64,000 nucleotides of DNA from Mangrovivirga cuniculi (GCF_005166025.1 NZ_CP028923.1:2482001-2546000); one strand, 5' to 3'. Positions 16,649 to 26,760 are shown, numbered from the stretch's first letter. Made by a program: numbers and translations. Notes: generated from the letters alone by a model not told the origin.

Positions 16649-17779
16649 TTATTGAAGGCTGTCTATTTTATTCTGAATTTTTTCAGCTTTTTCATTCTCT
16701 CCGATTCTAACATAAATTGTTTTTAATGTTTCGAGAGTTGTAAGTTCTTCAGGATCTAATTCAATTACCTTCTCAAAATAAGGAGCAGCTTTTTTGAATT
16801 CCTCTTTTGCCTGAGCTTCTACTTTAGCACCCTCTTTTTGATAAGTTTTGATATCCATTTTGTTTGCTTCATTTAGTAAAGCAACGGCATCATTGTAGAA
16901 TAAAACTCCTGCATTGTAATAACCTTCGGTAAATTCCGGATTTACTTCAACAGCTTTTTCATAAGCAGCTATAGCTTTTTCTTTTTCACCTTCTTTATCA
17001 TATATATCACCTAAAACATAGTGAAGGATATAATTGTCAGGTTCTTTTTCAATCGCTTTTATCAAACTAGCTTTAGCTTCTTCAGTTTTACCCATTTTCT
17101 TGTAAACATCGATCTGCGTTTTAAGCAGGTCAAGGTTTTCCGGATATTGCTCAAGACCTTTATTGATAACAGTCATTGCTGCTTCATTATTCTCTTTGTT
17201 GGTCATATTTAAGTTTGCAGCATAAATATAGACATCAGGTTGTGCATGGCCTGTTTCGATCAGATCGGAATATGCTTCAAGTGCTTCATCAAATTTCTGA
17301 CTGTTCTGAGCTGCATAGCCAGAATAAAGAAGAGCTAAAGTATCACCGGGATTAACCATTTCTGCTGTAGAAAAGTTAATGTAGGCTGAATCGTAATTGT
17401 TTGATTCGAAATTTTTGATTCCTTTATTAATATAGTCACCATACAAAGCCTGAAGCTTTTGTTGAGCCACGAAATAATTCGGGTCGTTTTCTTTTTCTAC
17501 TTCAAATACTTTGTTGAATGATTCAAGAGCTTCGTCAAAAGCCGGGCTGCTAACACCACCTTCTGCCTTAGCTATTGCTAAATAAATATTACCTCTTGTG
17601 AACCAGGTCTCACCCATATCTTTTGTCTTATCATCGGTGATTGCCTGGTTGATCAACGTTTTTGCTTCGGAAAGATTGCCATCTTCAAGAGCTGACTCAG
17701 CTTTTCTGATGTTTTTTTTCTGTGCAAAACCCAATGAAGTTATTAGGGCGAAAGAAATTAAGAATATTACTTTTTTCAT
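16649..17779 (-). CDS. Exported tetratricopeptide-repeat protein
   Basis: A 376-residue protein; I choose the ATG at 17777-17779 over an in-frame GTG just before it. Residues 1-20 are a signal peptide (LITSLGFAQ). The rest is a TPR superhelix of about eight repeats, e.g. GEKEKAIAAYEKAVEVNPEF and AAPYFEKVIELDPEELTTLE. It should act as a periplasmic scaffold. The gene starts 34 bases after the gyrA stop and ends at a strong terminator, so gyrA and the TPR gene probably form one transcript. Partner unknown. Confidence 0.85.
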   Translation of the reverse strand: MKKVIFLISFALITSLGFAQKKNIRKAESALEDGNLSEAKTLINQAITDDKTKDMGETWFTRGNIYLAIAKAEGGVSSPAFDEALESFNKVFEVEKENDPNYFVAQQKLQALYGDYINKGIKNFESNNYDSAYINFSTAEMVNPGDTLALLYSGYAAQNSQKFDEALEAYSDLIETGHAQPDVYIYAANLNMTNKENNEAAMTVINKGLEQYPENLDLLKTQIDVYKKMGKTEEAKASLIKAIEKEPDNYILHYVLGDIYDKEGEKEKAIAAYEKAVEVNPEFTEGYYNAGVLFYNDAVALLNEANKMDIKTYQKEGAKVEAQAKEEFKKAAPYFEKVIELDPEELTTLETLKTIYVRIGENEKAEKIQNKIDSLQ

Positions 17780-17813
17780 CACGTTTATTTTTTTACTCTT
17801 TTAATCTATTCTA

Positions 17814-20381
17814 TTAATCGTTATTTTCTTCTTCAGATTCATCGTTACTCTCTGCAGAATCAGTTGAATTTGCTTCTGAATCTTCAGACTCATTAACTAT
17901 CTCCGCGTCTTCAACATCATCCTCTTCACCTTCGATATGCTCAATCTTCTCTACAGAAGATATTTCGTCATTATCATTTAATCTGATCAGTTTTACGCCT
18001 TGTGTAGCCCGTCCCATTACCCGGAGATCTTCAACTGCAAGCCTGATCGTAATGCCTGACCTATTTATAATCATTAGGTCATCAGAATCGATCACTTCTT
18101 TTATTGCTACCAGCGATCCTGTTTTTTCAGTAACATTTAAGGTTTTTACCCCTTTACCACCTCGTTTGGTGATACGATACTCATCGATCGACGAACGCTT
18201 CCCGTACCCTTTTTCTGAAACTACGAGCAGGTTGCTATCGGGTCTATTTACACAAACCATGCCAACTACGTGATCATTAGTTTTGGAATCAAGAGTAATT
18301 GCCTTCACCCCAGCAGCTGTTCTACCCATACTACGAACATTACTTTCGTGGAAATGGATAGCTCTACCACTTTGCGATGCGATGATTATATGATCATCGC
18401 CACTAGTCATTTTTACTTCGAGTAATCTGTCTCCTTCATTAACAGTGATCGCATTGATACCGTTTTGTCTCGGTCTTGAATAAGCCTCCAATGCGGTTTT
18501 CTTAATCATTCCCCTTTCCGTACAGAAAATAAGGAATTGATTATTAATATAGTCTTCGTCAGTTAATGTTTTTGCATTAATTACAGCCCTAACAGAATCG
18601 TCAGGAGAAATCTGTATCAGGTTTTGTATAGCACGGCCTCTGGAATTTTTACTTCCTTCAGGGATTTCATATACTTTTACCCAGAATACTTTACCTTCTT
18701 TTGTGAATATCAGTAAATAATTATGAGTACTGGCAATGAATAAGTGCTCAGTGAAATCTTGATCTTTAGAAATGGCACCTCTGGAACCAACTCCTCCCCT
18801 GCTTTGAGTACGATATTCAGTAAGTGGAGTCCTTTTTATGTATCCCTGGTGAGAAATAGTAATTACCATTTCTTCATCAGGAATCATATCTTCTACAGTC
18901 AGGTCTCCTGCTGCATGAATAATTTCGGTTCTTCTCTCATCTCCATAGCGCTCTTTAAGTCCGATTGCTTCTTCTTTGATGAGCTCCATTCTTTTCTCTT
19001 CACTTGCTAGTAATGTCTGCAATTCTTCAATTGTAGCCATTACCTCCTTGTATTCAGCTTCCAGCTTTTCTCTTTCAAGACCTGTCAGACGCTGAAGTCT
19101 CATTTCTAAAATAGCCTTGGCCTGGATGTCTGAAAGTTCGAATCTTTCGATCAGTTTGCCTTTGGCAATTTCCGGATCTCTTGAGCCTCTGATAATTTCA
19201 ATGATCTCATCGATATTATCAAGGGCAATAAGGTATCCTTCAAGGATGTGAGCTCTTCTCTGGGCTTCTTTAAGTTCGTATTCTGCTCTTCTTATAACAA
19301 CCTCATGTCTGTGCTCGACATAGTATTTTATAAGTTCCTTAAGATTAAGCGTATGAGGGCGGCCTTTTACAAGAGCGACATTATTAATACCAAAGCTGCT
19401 TTGAAGCTGGGTATATTTATAAAGATTATTTAATACTATATTCGGAATAGCATCTTTCTTGAGATCATAAACGATACGCAGACCATTTCTGTCTGATTCG
19501 TCTCTTAGATCAGCAATACCTTCGATTTTCTTTTCATTAACCAACTGAGCGGTTTTTTCAATCATCGAGGCCTTATTGACCATGTACGGGATCTCGGTTA
19601 CTATAATTTGCTCTCTACCGGTTTTTGAAGTTTCAAATGATGCTTTCGCTCTCATTATCACTCTTCCTCTTCCGGTTTCATAGGCAGTCATTACACCTTG
19701 ATAGCCATAAATAAGTCCACCTGTAGGGAAATCCGGAGCAGTGATATGTTGCATCAACTCGCTTATTTCAATATCATTATTATCGATATAAGCACAGACC
19801 CCATCGATTACTTCCGATAAATTATGTGGAGCCATGTTTGTGGCCATACCCACAGCGATACCTGAGGCACCGTTTAAAAGAAGATTAGGTAACTTAGCCG
19901 GTAAAACGATCGGTTCCTTTAGTGAATCATCAAAGTTCGGAGCAAAATCTACTGTATCCTTATTCAGGTCGTTAAGTAATTCTTCCGAAATTCTTTTAAG
20001 GCGAGCCTCTGTATAACGCATCGCTGCGGGAGAGTCACCGTCTATTGATCCAAAGTTACCCTGACCATCGACCAGTGGATATCTTAGTGACCATGGTTGA
20101 GCCATCCTTACCATGGTGTCATACACAGAAGAGTCTCCGTGAGGGTGATACTTACCAAGTACCTCACCGACAATCCTGGCCGACTTTTTATAAGATTTAT
20201 TGTATGTAACTCCTAATTCCTGCATTCCATAGAGTACCCTTCTGTGTACCGGCTTGAGACCGTCTCTAACATCGGGTAACGCACGGCTGATGATTACCGA
20301 CATCGAATAATCGATGTAGGCACCGCGCATTTCCTCTTCAATGGTTACAGGTATGATTTGCTCATTAGCACCTTCTGCCAT
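17814..20381 (-). CDS. gyrA: DNA gyrase subunit A
   Basis: An 855-residue type IIA topoisomerase subunit, which cuts and rejoins DNA with GyrB to introduce negative supercoils. The catalytic Tyr is Tyr123 ([10 protein letters not shown]). The quinolone-resistance region [17 protein letters not shown] has Ser84 and Asp88, i.e. the sensitive residues at the positions of E. coli Ser83 and Asp87. The C-terminal beta-pinwheel blades and the GyrA-box ([10 protein letters not shown], about residues 540-549) are present, which separates it from ParC. A tail of about 35 almost wholly acidic and Ser residues ends the protein. Full length. Confidence 0.97.
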   Translation of the reverse strand: MAEGANEQIIPVTIEEEMRGAYIDYSMSVIISRALPDVRDGLKPVHRRVLYGMQELGVTYNKSYKKSARIVGEVLGKYHPHGDSSVYDTMVRMAQPWSLRYPLVDGQGNFGSIDGDSPAAMRYTEARLKRISEELLNDLNKDTVDFAPNFDDSLKEPIVLPAKLPNLLLNGASGIAVGMATNMAPHNLSEVIDGVCAYIDNNDIEISELMQHITAPDFPTGGLIYGYQGVMTAYETGRGRVIMRAKASFETSKTGREQIIVTEIPYMVNKASMIEKTAQLVNEKKIEGIADLRDESDRNGLRIVYDLKKDAIPNIVLNNLYKYTQLQSSFGINNVALVKGRPHTLNLKELIKYYVEHRHEVVIRRAEYELKEAQRRAHILEGYLIALDNIDEIIEIIRGSRDPEIAKGKLIERFELSDIQAKAILEMRLQRLTGLEREKLEAEYKEVMATIEELQTLLASEEKRMELIKEEAIGLKERYGDERRTEIIHAAGDLTVEDMIPDEEMVITISHQGYIKRTPLTEYRTQSRGGVGSRGAISKDQDFTEHLFIASTHNYLLIFTKEGKVFWVKVYEIPEGSKNSRGRAIQNLIQISPDDSVRAVINAKTLTDEDYINNQFLIFCTERGMIKKTALEAYSRPRQNGINAITVNEGDRLLEVKMTSGDDHIIIASQSGRAIHFHESNVRSMGRTAAGVKAITLDSKTNDHVVGMVCVNRPDSNLLVVSEKGYGKRSSIDEYRITKRGGKGVKTLNVTEKTGSLVAIKEVIDSDDLMIINRSGITIRLAVEDLRVMGRATQGVKLIRLNDNDEISSVEKIEHIEGEEDDVEDAEIVNESEDSEANSTDSAESNDESEEENND

Positions 20382-20514
20382 AAATATTACAATTCAATGC
20401 TTTTAAAACTGTTGCGCAAGATAAGTAAAATATTCATTAAATGATACCTATTTAACCATTATGAATAATGATTTGTATTGATGAGGTTATCAATGAAAAC
20501 TAACTTGTTAATTA

Positions 20515-21555
20515 TCAGTTTTTTTGCAGTCTTTTTTTGTTCTTTTTCTTTAATCTGGTCGGCTTCCTGTGATTCTGACCATAATTTGGATTCTGGTATT
20601 TGTAGAAAGGATGACGATTACTTCTGTACTCAACACCATTCAGGATGTGGTTGATCTGAACATGATCTGCCTTCATTGGCGACTTTTTCAGTTCAGGTAT
20701 ACGGTAACTTATTCCTATTGTAGCATATAAGCCATGTTGATTAACCCGGATGTCATTTCCGTTAATCGCCATTTTGTAACTTTTAAAATCAATCTGTGGT
20801 CTCAAAATCACCTTGAAATACTCAGATAAATTACGTTCAATGTTGAATCCAACGTTGACGAAGAATTTACCTTTAGCATAATTTTTGTCAATTATTTTAC
20901 CCCTGTTTAGTATTCCAAGTCGTAAACTAGCCGCCCAGGTATAATCCAGGAATTCTTTAAAGGCATATTCTCCTGAGATATAGAATCTCTTGTAAAAGCT
21001 CGATTTCTTTTCTGATTGATAAAGCCAGATATCATCATCTGAGAATTTAGGTCTCATTTCAGGAAAGAAATGTAAGCCAAGATCAGCTCCAAGCCCTAAA
21101 CGAAGTCTTTTCCAGTTATAATGGAGGGTAATAGACATTGGTATTGCACTTCCCACTCCTCGGTATTTCAGGTCAGCAGTATCGCCAGAAACAGTTTGGG
21201 TAGCACTACCACCAAAGGTCGGTGTTGTCATCCACGTGCCAATTGCTCCAACTGTATCTTCAGGGCTGGTTGAAGTAATAAACGGTCCTGCGGATGAAGC
21301 AGATAAAGAATATCCATCTAATGGATTTTTATAGATATCCACACCATACCCTAATGAGAAACCAAATGAAAATTTACTTATGAATTTCCTGAAGCCTGTT
21401 GCACTACTTTTTATTTCGTCCTTACTGTATTTCCTGTAAAGTTGAGCTTCTGGTGGCTCATTTGTGGATACAGAGTCAGATTGCCCGTAAGAAACAGTTG
21501 ATGCAATAATAGCAAACAGAAAAATGAATAATACTTTGTTTGGCATGCCTGGCAT
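20515..21555 (-). CDS. Outer-membrane beta-barrel protein, function unknown
   Basis: A 346-residue protein with a signal peptide (about 1-24, ending VSYGQ; Met4 could be the true start). It has strands with alternating polarity (FGFSLGYGVDIYKN, MSITLHYNWKRLRLGLGADL, KFFVNVGFNIERN, LYATIGISYRIPEL) that point to an outer-membrane barrel. The last 15 residues are very basic (RLKKKNKKRLQKN), which is odd for such proteins, where an aromatic end residue is normal. It follows an unknown cytosolic gene by 33 bases. Confidence 0.7.
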   Translation of the reverse strand: MPGMPNKVLFIFLFAIIASTVSYGQSDSVSTNEPPEAQLYRKYSKDEIKSSATGFRKFISKFSFGFSLGYGVDIYKNPLDGYSLSASSAGPFITSTSPEDTVGAIGTWMTTPTFGGSATQTVSGDTADLKYRGVGSAIPMSITLHYNWKRLRLGLGADLGLHFFPEMRPKFSDDDIWLYQSEKKSSFYKRFYISGEYAFKEFLDYTWAASLRLGILNRGKIIDKNYAKGKFFVNVGFNIERNLSEYFKVILRPQIDFKSYKMAINGNDIRVNQHGLYATIGISYRIPELKKSPMKADHVQINHILNGVEYRSNRHPFYKYQNPNYGQNHRKPTRLKKKNKKRLQKN

Positions 21556-21588
21556 TTACTTAATAACCCCGAAAAGTTGCAATTTATT

Positions 21589-22179
21589 TTATTCTTTTAA
21601 CTTATAAGTATTTAAAAATAGTTTTACCGGATGTAGGTAAGATAATCCTGTTTTTTCAATTATTAATTTAACTTTTTCAAGCTCTTTTTTACTTATTTCC
21701 TTTTCCTCTCCTACAATTTCTCCTTCATTAATAAAAAATGTTTCTATTACTAACGCGAGATCATGGGGAGAATTGTTAAATGCTTCAATTACATTAGATG
21801 ATTTATTATCAATCTTGTCATGATCAATCTTGATATCAATAATATATTTTAGATGTTCGTAAAAATGATCCTCCCATTTATCGATATTATCTAAAAAATA
21901 TTTTATAGCATGTGCTACAGGATCAGTCTGTATAAAAAAATCTCCTTTTGAAAGTTTCCTTGCCTTAGCATTTATTGATACTTCTTCAAAAATATTTACA
22001 TCTTGATAAGAGTTAGCAATGGCGATAGCTGGTGAAATAAAAACCAATGCAAGAAAGTCGTGATCACTGATATCTAACATTGGAGCTACATCATCTTTGA
22101 AAGATTTTTTTAATTCTTTCGTTGCATTTCTTATCTCTGAGTCATTTAAAATACTTGCAATGTGATCTTCTTCAAGCAT
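21589..22179 (-). CDS. Cytosolic protein of unknown function
   Basis: A 196-residue soluble protein. The first start codon of the frame is TTG at 22180-22182; I prefer the ATG that follows. The sequence is mostly alpha-helical with mixed charge (ATKELKKSFKDDVAPMLDIS, IDKWEDHFYEHLKYIIDIKI). There is no signal peptide, membrane segment or known motif. It sits between a terminator upstream (22234-22266) and the barrel gene downstream and is probably co-transcribed with the latter. I do not recognise it. Confidence 0.65.
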   Translation of the reverse strand: MLEEDHIASILNDSEIRNATKELKKSFKDDVAPMLDISDHDFLALVFISPAIAIANSYQDVNIFEEVSINAKARKLSKGDFFIQTDPVAHAIKYFLDNIDKWEDHFYEHLKYIIDIKIDHDKIDNKSSNVIEAFNNSPHDLALVIETFFINEGEIVGEEKEISKKELEKVKLIIEKTGLSYLHPVKLFLNTYKLKE

Positions 22180-22233
22180 CAAATACCTGTTTTAAATTGA
22201 AATGTTGGCAAAATAATTATTTCGGAACAGAAT

Positions 22234-22266
22234 AAAAAAAAGGGAACGAAAATGTTCCCTTTTTTA
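22234..22266 (-). terminator. Terminator downstream of a small exported protein gene
   Basis: AAAAAAGGGAAC (22235-22246) pairs with GTTCCCTTTTTT (22254-22265) around a seven-base loop. It follows the leftward gene ending at 22287 by about 20 bases and lies before the next leftward gene. Confidence 0.88.
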
Positions 22267-22286
22267 AATATCGTTAATTGATGATA

Positions 22287-22790
22287 TTAGTTTGAAGAAG
22301 TTGGTTCAGCCGCTTCATCTGCATTTTGTGCATTTTCGATTTTAGCAACAATAGCTTCGTATTCTGCTTTTACAGCATCATCACCTTTTATTGCAGCTTT
22401 TACAGCCTTGTATTTTTTACCACGGTCGCCCATCATCTTCGTAGCAAGAATCTGATTAACCTTTTTGATAGCATCAATTCTTTCAGCTTTTTCCTCTTCG
22501 ATTACTTCGATAAATTTAATTTCAAAGTCTTTAGCTCCTATTTCAGCTAATTTCGCCTCGTCTCCATAAGCACCTGCCAGCTCTTTGTATCTTTTTCCGT
22601 CTACGCCTTCCTGGTTTTTGATCATACCGTTGATGACATCGCTAATCTCAGCTTTCATTTGATCAACAGTAACATTTAAAAGTGCGTACTGGTAAAGATC
22701 CTCAGTTGTCACTTCATCATCCTGAGCAACTGCACCAAAGCTAAAAAATAACATTAGCATTCCAACCGATAAGAAAGTTCTTAAATTCAT
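22287..22790 (-). CDS. Exported helical protein, function unknown
   Basis: A 167-residue protein with a signal peptide (about residues 1-22, SFGAVAQ). The mature part is helical and charged (EDLYQYALLNVTVDQMKAEI, EEEKAERIDAIKKVNQILAT, AVKAEYEAIVAKIENAQ) and ends in a low-complexity tail. No Cys follows the signal, so it should be soluble in the periplasm. It is monocistronic, bounded by its own terminator. The pattern resembles periplasmic helical adaptor proteins but I cannot name a family. Confidence 0.7.
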   Translation of the reverse strand: MNLRTFLSVGMLMLFFSFGAVAQDDEVTTEDLYQYALLNVTVDQMKAEISDVINGMIKNQEGVDGKRYKELAGAYGDEAKLAEIGAKDFEIKFIEVIEEEKAERIDAIKKVNQILATKMMGDRGKKYKAVKAAIKGDDAVKAEYEAIVAKIENAQNADEAAEPTSSN

Positions 22791-22889
22791 AATATTTAAC
22801 AGTTAATTAATTTTTACAAGTCTTAAATTTAAGCATATTTTTTTGCGAATATAAAGAAAAAGTAAGTTTAAATAGTTAAAAAATACAAA

Positions 22890-23255
22890 ATGCAGTTTAC
22901 AAAGGTATATTATCTGGGTACATGTGATACCTGTAAAAGAATTTTTCGTGAATTGAATCTCGATAAAAGCTCAGGCAATATCATCGATTTGAAAAAACAA
23001 ATGCCCGATAACGACGAAATATCCAATTGGTTTGATAAATCTGAATCAGATCCAATTGATTTTATCAATAAGAGGTCAAGGCAACTTAAAAGAAAAGACC
23101 TAGATTATAGCAACATGGAGAAAAGTGAAATAGTTGATCTTCTTCTATCCCACTACTCTATTATTGCACGACCTGTCTTTGTTTTTGAAGACGATGTTAT
23201 CCCTGGAAATTCTAAAAAATCAGTTGAAAAAGTCAGAAAAAAATTAACCAGTTAA
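22890..23255 (+). CDS. ArsC/Spx-family thioredoxin-fold protein
   Basis: A 121-residue protein with a CDTC redox pair (Cys12, Cys15) in YYLGTCDTCKRIFREL, then the family's Arg-Pro turn (IIARPVFVFEDDVIPG). This matches the glutaredoxin-linked ArsC, Spx and YffB group. A true ArsC keeps one Cys and three Arg; the CxxC here is closer to Spx-like proteins, so arsenate reduction is possible but not certain. It is 10 kb from the ars operon and transcribed alone, so I would not assume a role in arsenic detoxification. Confidence 0.8.
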   Translation: MQFTKVYYLGTCDTCKRIFRELNLDKSSGNIIDLKKQMPDNDEISNWFDKSESDPIDFINKRSRQLKRKDLDYSNMEKSEIVDLLLSHYSIIARPVFVFEDDVIPGNSKKSVEKVRKKLTS

Positions 23256-23278
23256 AAAAATATCTGATAGAAATCTGA

Positions 23279-23416
23279 TTATTCCTCTGCGTGAACCGCT
23301 CTTAGGGATTCATTGAATTTCTTTAAATAGTTTAATTTGCAAACTTCACTAATATTAGTTGGAGAAGTTTTTGGCAAAGTAAAACTTTTATTATTCCACA
23401 CTTTAGGTTTATACAT
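23279..23416 (-). CDS. Possible 45-residue small protein
   Basis: ATG at 23414-23416 opens 45 codons ending in TAA at 23279-23281. A GGGAG ribosome-binding-like sequence lies six bases upstream. The peptide starts MYKPKVWNNKSFTLPKTS and ends FNESLRAVHAEE; it is basic in the first half with one Cys and has a helical C-terminal half. It lies in a 455-base gap between convergent genes, after a terminator, so it would need its own promoter, which I could not place. I do not recognise the family. Confidence 0.5.
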   Translation of the reverse strand: MYKPKVWNNKSFTLPKTSPTNISEVCKLNYLKKFNESLRAVHAEE

Positions 23417-23483
23417 GGCTACTCCCTTTTTTTATTAAACTCACTTATTAGACCCACCCACACTTAAAAAGGTTGTAATTGAT

Positions 23484-23516
23484 TAAAAAAAAGTCTCGCC
23501 TGAGGAAGGCGAGACT
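23484..23516 (-). terminator. Terminator of the 29-23.7 kb operon or of a small RNA
   Basis: AGTCTCGCC pairs with GGCGAGACT (23492-23500 and 23508-23516) around a seven-base loop. On the minus strand it is followed by eight T. There is no T tail on the plus strand, so it acts leftward. Confidence 0.88.
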
Positions 23517-23592
23517 AATCTATCAACCAAAACCAATCTGTTGTTGGTAGTAAGGCACCACCCTTACTTCTGCAATGATAGTACAGATTTGG
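23484..23592 (-). ncRNA. Candidate structured RNA or structured 3' UTR
   Basis: Read on the minus strand, CCAAATCTGT (23592-23583) pairs with ACAGATTGG (23541-23533) with one bulged base; inside it GTAAGG (23567-23562) pairs with CCTTAC (23555-23550). An intrinsic terminator (23484-23516) closes the element. The gene upstream on the same strand, a TonB receptor, ends at 23711, so this may be its 3' UTR or a separate small RNA of about 110 bases. It does not match an RNA family I know. Confidence 0.4.
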
Positions 23593-23710
23593 ATTCTATG
23601 AAAATCTTTGGATAAGAATTTGCTTCCGATGTAATAAAAATGATGATTTTACAATTAAAAGTAACGTAAAATCTGAAAAATACCTTATCGTATTGGTTTA
23701 GTCCAATTTA

Positions 23711-26053
23711 TTAGCCGTCAATATTTAATGACACAGATAGGTTTACAATCCTACCGGGAAGGTTTTCCGGAACTCCTATATATGACCGGTCTACCTGCTG
23801 AACCCATTGGTAATTTATTGTGTTCTGCCTGCCAAACAGGTTAATTATTTCAAGCATCACCTGCCATGTTTTTTTGTCTGTATCAGATTTGCTATAAAAT
23901 TCTTTGCCGATGCCAACATCTGTTCGTATAAAATAATCTCCGGTAAAAGCCTGTGTAGCAAACGGGTCACCCGGAGGCCGGAATGGTAGTCCTGTGGTGA
24001 AATTTCCTTTTACAGCAATCTTGAATGATTTATCAAACGGCATGTGGTCTTCCAGGTAAAAGGCCATATTAAATCGTTGATCGGTAGCTCTGCGTTTATA
24101 TTCTCCTTCTGATCCTTTCGGCTTTTCCCGGGTACTTAATATACTTAAGCTTAACCAGGATTCTGTTCCGGGTATGAATTCTCCACTAATCCTGGTTTCA
24201 ACGCCGGTTGAAAATCCCTCACTTACTCTATCTGCATCATATAACAATCGTATATCATCTATGACAAACGGAGTTAATTTTGGCAGATGTTTATAGAAAA
24301 TTTCGTTTTTTAGTTTAAAGAGTTTCTCTCCAATAACCAACCGGTGATTTGATCCTAAAATAAAATGCCAGGATTCCTGAGCGATTACATTTGTTCCGAC
24401 AGCTCCTTCCGGGTTAAAATAAGCTCTGTATGAAGGTGGTTGTATATATCTACCTGTATTGAAAAACAGGCTGGTGCTATTATTTAAACTATATGAAAAT
24501 TGCGCCCTGGGCATAATGAAATATTCATTACCAAAGTCCCAGTAAAGCCCACGTAATCCAAAAGTATAAGAGAGTTTCCCTGTTCCGGATCTTAAATCAG
24601 CATAAACAGCAGTTTTAGAATCACCGATACTCACATCATTAATTACTGTATTGATATTGTTAACGTATCCGGCTGAATCCAGAAAAGAATATTCACTGGT
24701 TTTTCCTTCATAGCTTTCTTTTTTATATGAAGCACCGAATTTTATATATAAATCCCCTTTATTGTAAAGGTGATTTGTTGTAAATCTTACTTTATCGTAT
24801 ATAAGTTTATTTCTTGCATATTCAAACTCGGTTCCTAGTCCCCTGATAGCTGTACATTGATTAAATGAGCTGCTTACCGGATTATTATCAATATCACATA
24901 GTCTGTATCCACTCTCAAGATTGATTAGTTCCTGTTCTCCTGAATATTGTCCTTCTGCTGTAATATCGTGGTACCAATAATCTTTGTTCACGGACATTCG
25001 ATAGCCCAGTCCGGCAGAAGACGCTTCATATTCTGATTTGCCATCAAATGCCACATCAAATCGTACAGGATTATTGAATGTTCCAAATTCAACTTGTTTT
25101 TGTTCAGGGACTGATTCAAAGCTATTATTATAAATGTAAGGGAAAAGTGTGATCCGGAATATGTTATCATTTGAGTTCCACTTGTAATCAATTGAAGTTT
25201 GCCAGTCGATGCTATTGGCCGTGAAATCCCCGCTCGTTCCGAATCCATTTAAAACCGGAGTATTATTCTTATATCTGAAACCTGATCGAATTCCGAGTTT
25301 ATCTTTGATTATTTCTCGACTGACAGCTCCTGAGAATCCAAGTAGTGATATATCCCCTTTAATAAATTCAGATTCAAATGGATCATATCTTGCAATTAGT
25401 AAACTACTTAATTTGTCACCATATCGTGCATTCCATCCTCCCGTACTAAAATCTACTTGCGAAAGAAGCTGTTGGTTTATTACTCCCAGACCTTCTTGTT
25501 GACCCTGTCTGGTAATCTGGGGACGTACGATTTCAAAATCATTAACGAAAATTAAATTTTCATCAAAGTTACCCCCTCTGACAGCATATTGATTTGAAAG
25601 ATCATTATTTACAATTACTCCGGGAATGGTTTGTAAAAACTGACTGAATGATTGGTTAATCATAGTGAATTGACTACCTGCAGTAGTGGAAAGCTTTTCG
25701 AGAGACTGGTCCTCCCTTTCCTTTTCTGCTCTCAATTCAAATTCCTTTAATTCTTTGTTTTTAACATTGATGTAAACAACAGAATCCGGAACTGAAGTAA
25801 AATAATATGGATCGATCAGGAGATGTTTTAAGTAAACAGTATTCTCCTTTTTGAACCAATTTCGCTTAACATTGAGTAGGCCCTTTTCATTAGAAATAGC
25901 CAGTGGTACATCATTAACAATAAGGACAGCTCCAGATATTGGCAAGCTGTCCTCTTTTAATAATAATTTTATGACCAGGCGTTCATCCTGTCCAAAGACG
26001 GAGCTATTAATTATTAGTAAAAAATATAGTAATATGCCAGATTTTAAACTCAA
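23711..26053 (-). CDS. TonB-dependent receptor
   Basis: A 780-residue outer-membrane receptor with a signal peptide (LLIINSSVFGQ), a short carboxypeptidase-regulatory-like domain (residues about 25-95), a plug (FSQFLQTIPGVIVNNDLSNQ, then AVRGGNFDENLIFVNDFEI, and STGGWNARYGDKLSSLL) and a long barrel. No STN domain, so it does not signal through FecR. The only start that gives a proper signal peptide is TTG at 26051-26053, overlapping the rpe stop as TTGA, which suggests translational coupling. It is the last gene of lipoprotein - protease - rpe - receptor. Substrate unknown. Confidence 0.85.
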   Translation of the reverse strand: MSLKSGILLYFLLIINSSVFGQDERLVIKLLLKEDSLPISGAVLIVNDVPLAISNEKGLLNVKRNWFKKENTVYLKHLLIDPYYFTSVPDSVVYINVKNKELKEFELRAEKEREDQSLEKLSTTAGSQFTMINQSFSQFLQTIPGVIVNNDLSNQYAVRGGNFDENLIFVNDFEIVRPQITRQGQQEGLGVINQQLLSQVDFSTGGWNARYGDKLSSLLIARYDPFESEFIKGDISLLGFSGAVSREIIKDKLGIRSGFRYKNNTPVLNGFGTSGDFTANSIDWQTSIDYKWNSNDNIFRITLFPYIYNNSFESVPEQKQVEFGTFNNPVRFDVAFDGKSEYEASSAGLGYRMSVNKDYWYHDITAEGQYSGEQELINLESGYRLCDIDNNPVSSSFNQCTAIRGLGTEFEYARNKLIYDKVRFTTNHLYNKGDLYIKFGASYKKESYEGKTSEYSFLDSAGYVNNINTVINDVSIGDSKTAVYADLRSGTGKLSYTFGLRGLYWDFGNEYFIMPRAQFSYSLNNSTSLFFNTGRYIQPPSYRAYFNPEGAVGTNVIAQESWHFILGSNHRLVIGEKLFKLKNEIFYKHLPKLTPFVIDDIRLLYDADRVSEGFSTGVETRISGEFIPGTESWLSLSILSTREKPKGSEGEYKRRATDQRFNMAFYLEDHMPFDKSFKIAVKGNFTTGLPFRPPGDPFATQAFTGDYFIRTDVGIGKEFYSKSDTDKKTWQVMLEIINLFGRQNTINYQWVQQVDRSYIGVPENLPGRIVNLSVSLNIDG

Positions 26054-26721
26054 GAAACGAGGGTCTTGTTAATTGATTTTAAATTTTTTATGGTGTTTTC
26101 AGGGTTTTGAGAATTGAAAACAAATGAACCGGCTACTAATACATCTGCTCCTGCTTTTATTAATTTGGGTGCATTATCCATGTTTACACCACCATCTATT
26201 TCTATTAGAGCGTTACTGTTTGATTCTTTAATCAGTGCAGATAATTTTTCAATTTTGGTATAGGTATTTTCTATAAATTTTTGTCCTCCAAACCCCGGAT
26301 TTACAGACATCACACATACCAGATCAATATCCTGAATGACATCTTCCAGTACGCTAACCGGTGTATGCGGGTTTAAAGCTACTCCTGCTTTACATCCTAA
26401 TTCTTTTATTTGACCGATCGTTCTATGAAGGTGTGTACATGCCTCGTAATGTACAGTTAAGGTTTCTGCACCCGCATTTTTAAAGTCTTCGAGATATTTT
26501 TCCGGTTCTACAATCATCAGGTGAACATCAAGGGGTTTTTGAGCATGTTTATTTATTGCTGCAGTAACAGGTATTCCAAATGAGATATTTGGAACAAATC
26601 TGCCGTCCATGATGTCGATGTGGAACCAATCTGCTTCACTTCTGTTTAGCATTTTAGACTCAGACTCAAGGTTAGCAAAGTCTGATGCAAGTATTGATGG
26701 GGCTATTATTGTATTTTTCAT
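26050..26721 (-). CDS. rpe: Ribulose-phosphate 3-epimerase
   Basis: A 223-residue TIM barrel that interconverts ribulose 5-phosphate and xylulose 5-phosphate in the pentose phosphate pathway. Motifs: APSILASDFANLESE at the start with the catalytic Ser, the metal ligands in WFHIDIMDGRFVPNISFG and VHLMIVEP, MSVNPGFGGQKFI near residue 140, and IEIDGGVN with the second catalytic Asp. Length and order are normal. It is set between a T9SS protease (39 bases upstream) and a TonB receptor (overlap), an unusual place for a core enzyme; co-transcription is likely. Confidence 0.96.
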   Translation of the reverse strand: MKNTIIAPSILASDFANLESESKMLNRSEADWFHIDIMDGRFVPNISFGIPVTAAINKHAQKPLDVHLMIVEPEKYLEDFKNAGAETLTVHYEACTHLHRTIGQIKELGCKAGVALNPHTPVSVLEDVIQDIDLVCVMSVNPGFGGQKFIENTYTKIEKLSALIKESNSNALIEIDGGVNMDNAPKLIKAGADVLVAGSFVFNSQNPENTIKNLKSINKTLVS

Positions 26722-26760
26722 TTTACAAAGATAAGGTAATCGAACAATTTCACTTAAGTA

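Noticed and set aside
17814-20381. ParC instead of GyrA
   Set aside because: A GyrA-box ([10 protein letters not shown]) and full C-terminal pinwheel are present; the length fits GyrA.
22890-23255. Second arsenate reductase of the ars operon
   Set aside because: It is 10 kb away, has a CxxC pair as in Spx-like proteins, and no arsenic gene is next to it.
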